DNA of 5,970 bases, from the NCBI GenBank assembly GCA_036554285.1, contig DATBNO010000019.1, forward strand, positions 1 through 5,970, in the 5' to 3' direction. Shown here piece after piece: positions 1 to 4,448 of the stretch; the stretch's first letter is position 1, and each line of letters starts with the position of its first letter. The notes beneath the pieces are model-generated. The model was not told where the DNA came from. It made no database searches and saw nothing but the letters and a program-made list of their open reading frames with translations. Origin of the DNA: JADGGM01 sp025449955 (GTDB taxonomy: Bacteria > Gemmatimonadota > Gemmatimonadetes > Gemmatimonadales > Gemmatimonadaceae). Both the position numbers and the translations under genes were made by a program.

Positions 1-563
1 AGATCTGATCCGAGAACGTAGTGATCGGTTGCAGCCAAGGGGAAATTCTCGATACGAATGTCGGCACGGTACTTTCGGTCTACCTCGATACTTAGGAAGC
101 CGAAGCCGTCGCCTACGCCAACGCTGAAGATGACGACGTGCGGCGTATCGTAATCATTGGGCTCGAGCGGCAGCACTGAGCGCGCTGAATGCAGGAGTCC
201 ATTTGAATCACGTACATCTAGACGAAGGTAGCCCTGTGGGTTGACGAATGCTGAAATGCGATCGCGCTCTGGATGACCGCCAACGTCGAATATGTGATTG
301 TTAACGGACGAGGTTGGCGGGTGGCGTAGAACGAGAACGAAGATCAAACTGAGGCCGACGGCCTTTTCGTATTGACCGAAACTGAACGTGCGGTATTGCT
401 CGAGGCGTGCACGCACATCGTCGTACGTTAGCACGCTAGTCGGAGGAAAGGACGCGATCGCCAATTCGTGCACTCTGCGCGCATCCAATCCCGTGCTACG
501 CCCCGCTACGATGGTGCCTCGGAGGTCCTTGTGTAACGTGACGTCATACGTGCCTAACGACAA
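1..563 (-). CDS. Partial hypothetical protein, beta-rich (LamG-like?), runs off the left edge
   Basis: I do not recognise this gene with certainty. On the minus strand one frame stays open from 590 (just after a TAG at 591-593) to base 1, about 196 codons, with no ATG in it. Possible starts are TTG at 563, TTG at 488 or GTG at 473, none with a convincing SD; 563 is used only as an outer limit. From 563 the visible part is 187 residues. Residues 70-187 alternate short hydrophobic strands and turns (AFVNPQGYLRLDVRDSNG at about 105-122, then ATDHYVLGSD at the edge), which resembles concanavalin/LamG-like sandwiches; this is inference. G+C is lower than in the genes to the right and A/T-ending codons are common, which suggests transfer. 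The N-terminus may be lost, so a 5'-truncated pseudogene is a real alternative. The C-terminus lies outside the window. Confidence 0.5.
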   Translation of the reverse strand, partial: MSLGTYDVTLHKDLRGTIVAGRSTGLDARRVHELAIASFPPTSVLTYDDVRARLEQYRTFSFGQYEKAVGLSLIFVLVLRHPPTSSVNNHIFDVGGHPERDRISAFVNPQGYLRLDVRDSNGLLHSARSVLPLEPNDYDTPHVVIFSVGVGDGFGFLSIEVDRKYRADIRIENFPLAATDHYVLGSD

Positions 564-574
564 TGGCGTTAGGC
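552..574. repeat. Perfect 8-bp inverted repeat of the CCTAACG word
   Basis: GCCTAACG (552-559) and CGTTAGGC (567-574) are exact reverse complements separated by the 7 bases ACAATGG, so a short stem-loop can form on either strand. No T-run follows on either side, so a classical intrinsic terminator is not supported. Both arms are copies of a word that is over-represented across the window. The hairpin lies at the upstream end of the left-edge minus-strand frame and overlaps its possible TTG start at 563. Confidence 0.8.
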
Positions 575-590
575 TATGAGTTGAATGAAC

Positions 591-770
591 CTAGACTGGC
601 TACAGGTGAGGCGTCGCTTGCCGTTTGGGAAACTGGTCGATGCCGGACGGCCAAGTCGCGCCGACCAACGCGCCGCCCTCTGCCTTCGCAACAAGAGCTG
701 ACTGGCTCGTGCCCAACGTAGATCTGTAGCTAAGCCCTGCGCACTTTGAATAGTCTAACGCGACTCACGC
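591..770. other. Gene-poor spacer between the left-edge frame and the reductase-like gene
   Basis: Nothing convincing is seen here. A 38-codon plus-strand frame (585-701) has no clear SD and no recognisable motif. One CTAACG word lies at 755-760, just past the stop of the reductase-like gene, but I see no stem-loop with a T-run that would end its transcript. No tRNA-like cloverleaf was noticed. Confidence 0.5.
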
Positions 771-1304
771 TCACGCAGGAACGTATGTCAACCGAACCGC
801 GTCCTCCCCGATTAAATCGTTAGCCACAAGCCTCAGCGGCGGCCTGGGCCCAGCGAAGAATGGCGTGCCGCCACCCACCACCACGGGCCGCAAATACAGT
901 CGATACTCATCGATCAGCCCCCACTCGGCGAGACTTCGCGCCAGGTGCGGCCCGCCAACGTCAATCTCCCCCTCGAGCCGGGACTTCAGCCCGCGAATCT
1001 CCGCTTCGACGTCGTCGCGGATGAGCGTCGCGTTAGGCCCGACCGACTTGAGCGACCGCGACACCACCCACTTGGGCTTGCTCCGCCACACGTCCGCAAA
1101 GTCGCGATCCTCCGCGTCCCAGTCCGAATGGTCTTCGTCCCAGTACCGCATGATCTCGTACATGCGGCGACCGTACACAGCGCCGGTCAGGCCACGCACC
1201 AGCTCCCAAAAATGACGAGAGAGCTTGGGGCCAGGTGGCCCTAGTACCATGTGGTCGACATAGCCGTCCAAGGACTGCTGCAATCCAAATACGATCTTCG
1301 CCAT
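771..1304 (-). CDS. Dihydrofolate reductase family protein (RibD C-terminal domain)
   Basis: The 177-residue protein carries the RibD_C/DHFR-like fold (PF01872 type), which normally binds NADPH and reduces pteridine- or pyrimidine-type substrates in the cytoplasm. Stand-alone members like this one are common in soil bacteria and their substrates are mostly unknown. Visible signatures are the N-terminal strand IVFGLQQSLDGYVD (residues 4-17), the GRRMYEIMRYW helix (45-55), VVSRSL (80-85), the IDVGGPHLARSL nucleotide-binding loop (114-125) and RPVVVGGGTPFF near the C-terminus (139-150). The frame opens at 1346, but the ATG at 1304 is preferred: GGAGG lies 9 bases upstream and the family sequence starts right there. 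The gene follows the EamA permease by 45 bp on the same strand and is probably co-transcribed. Length matches the family and no key region is missing. It is not a true folA: the typical folA pattern is absent. Confidence 0.9.
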   Translation of the reverse strand: MAKIVFGLQQSLDGYVDHMVLGPPGPKLSRHFWELVRGLTGAVYGRRMYEIMRYWDEDHSDWDAEDRDFADVWRSKPKWVVSRSLKSVGPNATLIRDDVEAEIRGLKSRLEGEIDVGGPHLARSLAEWGLIDEYRLYLRPVVVGGGTPFFAGPRPPLRLVANDLIGEDAVRLTYVPA

Positions 1305-1313
1305 ACGACGACG

Positions 1314-1318
1314 CCTCC
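1314..1318 (-). promoter_or_regulatory. SD site that fixes the start of the reductase-like gene
   Basis: On the minus strand GGAGG lies 9 bases before the ATG at 1304. It supports that start over the longer frame opening at 1346, whose first 14 residues would be arginine-rich and unlike the family. Confidence 0.7.
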
Positions 1319-1349
1319 ATCCCGGGTTGTTCGATGATCTCCGCACCGT

Positions 1350-2240
1350 TCACGTCACGCTGAAGTACGCGGCGCCGCCGATGATCAGCACGCCGCCCAC
1401 GAGCGCCATGCTCCCCAACACGTCGTGCAACACCGCCACGCCTAACACAGCGCCCACGAGCGGCTCCAAATTCACGAATATTCCCGCGCGCGATGCCGCC
1501 ACCCGCTTGAGCCCCCAATTCCACAGCAGCGTCGTGACGGCGGTCGCCAGCAAACCTTGCTCGGCCACCGCCAGCCACGCGCGACTCGAATAGTGCAGGG
1601 AAGGGACGCCGTGCGCCACCACGACGACCGCGGCCAGAATCCCGGTGCCGATCCAATACACGAATACGGTAACCATCACCGCGGCGTGATGCCGCATGAG
1701 ACGCTTCGAGATCAGGATCCACGCGATCGCGGCAAACATGGACAGCACGACCAACCCGTCGCCTAACGCGCTGGCCCGCGTCGCGCCCGACGCTTCGGTG
1801 CTCGAGAGCGCGATCAACGCCGCCCCGACACTCGATGCGACTAACGCAACCCAGCCGGTGGGCCGCAATCGCTCGCCCGAGAAGATCGCGGCGGCGACGG
1901 CGAGCAGCATGGGCAACGAGCCCACCATCAGCGACGCGTGCGAGACGGTGGTGAGCGCGAGCCCCTCGAACTGCACCAGATATTGAATGGGTACGCCCAC
2001 CACCGCGGCGGCAACCACCCACACCCATTCGCCCCGGTCGAAGCGCGGCCTGAAAAAGAAAATGCACGGCACCAGCGCCGCGCACGCGAACAGGAATCGG
2101 AACAACACCATGTCGGCAACGGGCATCTCGCTCAAGGCGACCTTGCCGAACAGGAAGCCCGTGCCCCACAGGCACCCGGCGGTTGCCAGCGCAATCGTCG
2201 GCAGTACTCGGTGCGTTTCGCGCCCGGGTGGAGTCATCAT
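1350..2240 (-). CDS. EamA/DMT-superfamily permease
   Basis: A 296-residue inner-membrane protein of the drug/metabolite transporter superfamily (10-TMS EamA type), which exports or exchanges small metabolites; the substrate cannot be read from the sequence. It shows the expected duplication. A first EamA unit at about residues 13-145 contains LWGTGFLFGKVALSEM (24-39) and the inner stretch SHASLMVGSLPMLLAV. A second unit at about 160-294 contains NWGLKRVAASRAGIFVNLEP followed by LVGAVLGVAVL, the conserved Asn/Pro-rich helix start of the family. Roughly ten hydrophobic stretches are visible and the length is normal. Two adjacent ATGs (2240 and 2237) can serve as start; no good SD precedes them, only a GGGG run about 14 bases up. 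It is the first gene of a minus-strand pair with the reductase-like gene and is divergent from the lipoprotein gene, sharing a 125-bp upstream gap. Confidence 0.92.
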   Translation of the reverse strand: MMTPPGRETHRVLPTIALATAGCLWGTGFLFGKVALSEMPVADMVLFRFLFACAALVPCIFFFRPRFDRGEWVWVVAAAVVGVPIQYLVQFEGLALTTVSHASLMVGSLPMLLAVAAAIFSGERLRPTGWVALVASSVGAALIALSSTEASGATRASALGDGLVVLSMFAAIAWILISKRLMRHHAAVMVTVFVYWIGTGILAAVVVVAHGVPSLHYSSRAWLAVAEQGLLATAVTTLLWNWGLKRVAASRAGIFVNLEPLVGAVLGVAVLHDVLGSMALVGGVLIIGGAAYFSVT

Positions 2241-2365
2241 TCATTGGAGACTATCCCCGTGCGACGATTTCTTGAAGATTCCACGCGATGTCGAGAACCG
2301 CCGGCCGGCTCCGACTTCTCCATGAACGCGGCCCAACCGCCCCCCTTACCGGCTCCGGAACCACC

Positions 2366-2845
2366 ATGCGCTGGTCATGCCTAACGCTCTGCGCGCTCGT
2401 CCTCGCCGCCTGTCAGAACGGCGGCCGCGCCGCCTCGACCGCCGACACGTCGGCCGCGCAATCCACCTCGAGCGCTCCCGCGCCGGCTCCGAAACTCCGA
2501 CTCGGCGATCTCGCCGGACAGTGGAAGATGACGGCGACGAACGCGGCCAACGACTCGACGCTCGTGACCTACGAGATGACGGCCACCGCGGACACGTCGG
2601 GTTGGTCGATCAGCTATCCGACCCACCCGAAACCGATTGCGCTCCGCGTGAAAATAGATGCCGATAGCGTGGTCATCGATGCCGGACCGTACGCCAGCAC
2701 GGCGCGCACGGGCGCTGTCGTCACCATCCACGGTGTCTCACGTCTCCGCGACGGCAAGCTCGTGGGCACCGAGATCGCACGCTACACCGTCGATACCGCC
2801 GTGTCCGTGGTGCGCATCAATCTGGAAGGGACTCGAGGGTATTAG
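2366..2845 (+). CDS. Small secreted lipoprotein, unknown function
   Basis: The 159-residue product is not recognised as a named family. It begins with a lipoprotein signal peptide: Arg at 2, a hydrophobic core at residues 6-15 and lipobox LAAC, with Cys16 the predicted lipidated residue. A low-complexity Ser/Ala/Thr/Pro linker follows (about 17-42). The mature part (44-159) has alternating strands, starting with LAGQWKM and ending with the LRDGKLVGTEIARY stretch, which suggests a small beta-barrel or lipocalin-like fold (inference). The open frame starts at 2288, but the ATG at 2366 is chosen because it places the signal peptide at the N-terminus; the 26 extra residues would bury it. The start context GGAACCACCATGCG is identical to that of the hydrolase gene downstream. 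Its stop lies 9 bp from the stop of the convergent cupredoxin gene. Confidence 0.75.
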   Translation: MRWSCLTLCALVLAACQNGGRAASTADTSAAQSTSSAPAPAPKLRLGDLAGQWKMTATNAANDSTLVTYEMTATADTSGWSISYPTHPKPIALRVKIDADSVVIDAGPYASTARTGAVVTIHGVSRLRDGKLVGTEIARYTVDTAVSVVRINLEGTRGY

Positions 2846-2854
2846 GCGCGAGGC

Positions 2855-3256
2855 TTAGTTGGTCACGACGATCGTCCCAACGAACATGGGATACAGCGAC
2901 GGCGGATGAAACGTGCAATGGTACTTGAACGTGCCCGCCTGGCTGAACGTGTGCTGAAACGTCGCACCGCCCGCGCCGCCGGTCGGCGGCGTTAGGCCCT
3001 GGGAATCCCAGATCCCGGTGTCGCTCGTCGTGCTGTGCTCGGACGGACCGTTGTTCATCCACTGCACCGTCGTGCCGACCTTGATCGTGTCCACCGCCGG
3101 CGTGAACTTGAAATCCTGGATCGTGACGGTGACGCTGCCGGCCGGTGGCGGCGTCGGCGGCGGATTGTTCGTCATCCCAGTCGGACTCGAGCTGCTGCCG
3201 CCGCATGAAGCGGCCGCGACGATGATGCCGATCGTCACGAATCGAGAAGGGCGCAT
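2855..3256 (-). CDS. Plastocyanin-like cupredoxin lipoprotein (type 1 copper)
   Basis: The 133-residue protein is a cupredoxin that should sit on the outer face of a membrane and carry one electron through a blue copper centre. The signal peptide (residues 1-17) ends in AASC with Cys18 as the likely lipidation site; the -3 Ala is less usual than Leu. A Ser/Pro/Gly-rich linker follows (19-40) and the cupredoxin fold fills 41-133. The ligand set looks complete: His74 in SEHST, Cys114 and His117 in YHCTFHP, and Met124 in YPMFVGT. The His-to-Met gap is six residues instead of the usual four or so. The frame opens at 3406, but the ATG at 3256 is preferred because GGAGG lies 5 bases upstream and the signal peptide begins there. 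It is a single-gene unit on the minus strand. The redox partner cannot be inferred from the neighbours. Confidence 0.88.
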   Translation of the reverse strand: MRPSRFVTIGIIVAAASCGGSSSSPTGMTNNPPPTPPPAGSVTVTIQDFKFTPAVDTIKVGTTVQWMNNGPSEHSTTSDTGIWDSQGLTPPTGGAGGATFQHTFSQAGTFKYHCTFHPPSLYPMFVGTIVVTN

Positions 3257-3261
3257 GTGCA

Positions 3262-3266
3262 CCTCC
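3262..3266 (-). promoter_or_regulatory. SD site that fixes the cupredoxin start
   Basis: GGAGG on the minus strand is 5 bases from the ATG at 3256. It rules out the in-frame upstream start at 3406, which would add 50 residues before the signal peptide. Confidence 0.75.
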
Positions 3267-3462
3267 GTGCGCGAAGCGTATGCGTTGGGCTCGAACGCAA
3301 CGTCGTTCTCCCCCGTCTCGCTTGTCGGCGCAACAATCGTTCTTGCATCGCGGCGCCAGGCCTCCCACACGTCGCGTGAGGGCGAACGGCAACTCTCGCG
3401 GGGCAAAGGGTCATCGCGAATGGATCAGCGATGCCGCCTCGTTGGTGCGCTGGCGTGCTCTG

Positions 3463-3516
3463 GCGGATTGGCTGCAAGGCACGCTCGATTTCATCATCCT
3501 CCAGGCGCTCCGCGTG
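3463..3516 (+). pseudogene. Remnant of a PadR-family regulator N-terminus
   Basis: Translating from 3463 gives ADWLQGTLDFIILQALRV. This closely resembles the first helix of PadR-type transcriptional regulators, which typically read LLQGTLDLLILKAL near their N-terminus. The family then continues with a GPMHGY motif; here the next residues read RVHAVHLTNR and the rest of the winged helix is absent before the antitoxin gene. No start codon with an SD is linked to it. I read it as a decayed or truncated gene; a chance match of some 13 residues is possible but seems less likely. Confidence 0.4.
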
Positions 3517-3581
3517 CGAGTCCATGCCGTCCACTTGACCAACCGACGGATGAACATGAGAAAAGACTTGCCAATCCCCCC

Positions 3582-3607
3582 ATGTCGGCGGACATATTCA
3601 GAATGTC
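3582..3607. promoter_or_regulatory. Triple half-site repeat, candidate antitoxin operator
   Basis: ATGTC (3582-3586), GACAT (3591-3595) and ATGTC (3603-3607) alternate in orientation, giving two overlapping inverted repeats with spacers of 4 and 7 bases. They lie 29-54 bases before the antitoxin start. AbrB/MazE-type antitoxins usually repress their own operons by binding such inverted repeats, so this is a plausible autoregulatory operator (inference). Two of the sites also hold in-frame ATG triplets (3582, 3603) that could act as alternative starts. Confidence 0.45.
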
Positions 3608-3623
3608 TGAGTTTCTGATATTT

Positions 3624-3628
3624 GGAGG
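3624..3628 (+). promoter_or_regulatory. SD site that fixes the antitoxin start
   Basis: GGAGG is 7 bases upstream of the ATG at 3636. The ATG at 3631 lies in another frame and meets TGA after one codon. The upstream in-frame ATGs at 3582 and 3603 lack a comparable SD. Confidence 0.75.
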
Positions 3629-3635
3629 CAATGGC

Positions 3636-3971
3636 ATGACGGGATCCGAGACCGGGCGGGTGGGGAAGCGCGGAACGCTGGTCATACCCGCGGCGCTCCG
3701 TCGCCGGTTCGGCTTGAACGAGGGCGCCCTCATCATCGCCGAAGAACGACCCGACGGCATTCTCATTCGACCAGCCATCGCTATCGCCACCGAGACGTAC
3801 ACGCCGGAGCGGAAAGCCGCCTTTCTCCTCGAGAATGCCGTGGACGCCGAGGACTATGGAAGCGCCAAGGACCGTGTCCGTCGCATGGGACTCGATCCGG
3901 CGCACATTCCGCACGGTCGACCGCCGCGTGAACGGAAAGCACGAAAAGCGCGGCGGACGTCTCGCCGGTGA
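3636..3971 (+). CDS. AbrB/SpoVT-type antitoxin of a type II toxin-antitoxin pair
   Basis: The 111-residue protein carries an N-terminal SpoVT-AbrB DNA-binding domain at about residues 7-50: GRVGKRGTLVIPAALRRRFG, then a loop and strand ending in GILIRPA. This swapped-hairpin fold dimerises and binds operator DNA. The middle part (about 55-90: YTPERKAAFLLENAVDAEDY, later RRMGLDP) is typical of antitoxins paired with PIN toxins and should wrap the toxin and block its active site. The last 18-20 residues are strongly basic (RPPRERKARKARRTSRR), which is odd for a toxin-neutralising tail. The start at 3636 is set by GGAGG 7 bases upstream; the open frame continues leftward without biological sense. 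Its TGA overlaps the GTG of the PIN gene (GTGA), so translation is probably coupled. Autoregulation through the 3582-3607 repeats is inferred. Confidence 0.88.
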   Translation: MTGSETGRVGKRGTLVIPAALRRRFGLNEGALIIAEERPDGILIRPAIAIATETYTPERKAAFLLENAVDAEDYGSAKDRVRRMGLDPAHIPHGRPPRERKARKARRTSRR

Positions 3972-4429
3972 TCGCCCGGGCACCAACGGGCACGCGTGGT
4001 CGGCACGGCGAGACGCATCGCGTGTTCCTCGATGCCAACGTGCTCTTTTCCGCCGCGTATCGCGCGGACAGCGCGCTCGAACGGTTGTGGACATCGAACA
4101 CCGACATCGCGCTGCTCAGCTCACCGTACGCGATCGAGGAAGCGAGTCGGAATCTGGAAGAACGGGACGCGCGCTCGCGCCCCCGCACCTTGATAACCGC
4201 GCTCGAGATCGTGCCGGACATTGCTAACGGAAATATTCCGCCTAACGTGAAGCTGCCGGACGAGGATCTTCCGATCCTGCTCGCCGCCATCGCGGCGGGC
4301 GCGACCCACCTCCTAACGGGTGACCGGGCGCATTTTGGTGCCTATTTCGGGCGGCGCGCCGCGGGCGTCCTGATACAGCGACCGGGCGACTACCTCGCGG
4401 CTCGACGCCTGACGGATGAGCAGCGCTAA
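3968..4429 (+). CDS. PIN-domain ribonuclease toxin (VapC-like)
   Basis: The 153-residue protein is a PIN-domain nuclease, the toxin partner of the AbrB-type antitoxin before it. Such toxins cut RNA with Mg2+ or Mn2+ and slow translation when the antitoxin is degraded. The acidic active site is visible: Asp22 in VFLDANVLFS (with Asn24), Glu57/Glu58 in the AIEEASRNL helix, Asp100 in PDEDLP and Asp119 in LLTGDRAHF. The layout fits the PIN_3-like branch better than classical VapC. The start is GTG at 3968, overlapping the antitoxin TGA at 3969-3971. A GTG at 4022 would start directly at the first strand but lacks an SD, so the coupled start is preferred; it gives an unusual 18-residue leader. Three CTAACG words (4224, 4242, 4313) cluster in this gene. 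Intact catalytic residues suggest an active enzyme. Confidence 0.88.
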   Translation: MIARAPTGTRGRHGETHRVFLDANVLFSAAYRADSALERLWTSNTDIALLSSPYAIEEASRNLEERDARSRPRTLITALEIVPDIANGNIPPNVKLPDEDLPILLAAIAAGATHLLTGDRAHFGAYFGRRAAGVLIQRPGDYLAARRLTDEQR

Positions 4430-4448
4430 ACCTGACCGAGGAACCACC

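Larger units (their letters stand above)
3257..3635. other. 379-bp intergenic region between cupredoxin and the toxin-antitoxin unit
   Basis: No intact gene is seen. It must hold the promoter of the minus-strand cupredoxin gene and that of the plus-strand antitoxin gene. I find no strong -35/-10 pair for either. A weak candidate for the plus strand is TTGCCA at 3568-3573 with CATATT at 3593-3598, though the 19-bp spacing is long. A PadR-like coding trace (3463-3516) and a triple ATGTC/GACAT repeat (3582-3607) are listed separately. Confidence 0.6.

Noticed and set aside
552..574. Integron attC site
   Set aside because: The outer boxes fit RYYYAAC and GTTRRRY, but the element is 23 bp, has no L boxes or extrahelical bases, and the same word occurs singly inside ordinary genes.
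388..579. A 63-codon plus-strand frame at the left
   Set aside because: It lies opposite the long minus-strand frame, has no SD and no recognisable pattern.
585..701. A 38-codon plus-strand frame in the 591-770 gap
   Set aside because: It has no clear ribosome binding site and no motif, and its length is within chance.
1033..2244. A 403-codon minus-strand frame overlapping the EamA and reductase-like genes
   Set aside because: Its translation is arginine- and glycine-rich without motifs, a typical off-frame shadow of GC-rich DNA. The two shorter frames beneath it match known families along their whole length.
2241..2365. Promoters in the divergent gap between the permease and the lipoprotein
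   Set aside because: A TTGAAG at 2272 has no -10 match at a proper distance, and no other convincing hexamer pair was found.
3018..3635. N-terminal extension of the antitoxin frame up to 3018
   Set aside because: It would run antisense through the cupredoxin gene and across the intergenic region, and a strong SD sits right before 3636.
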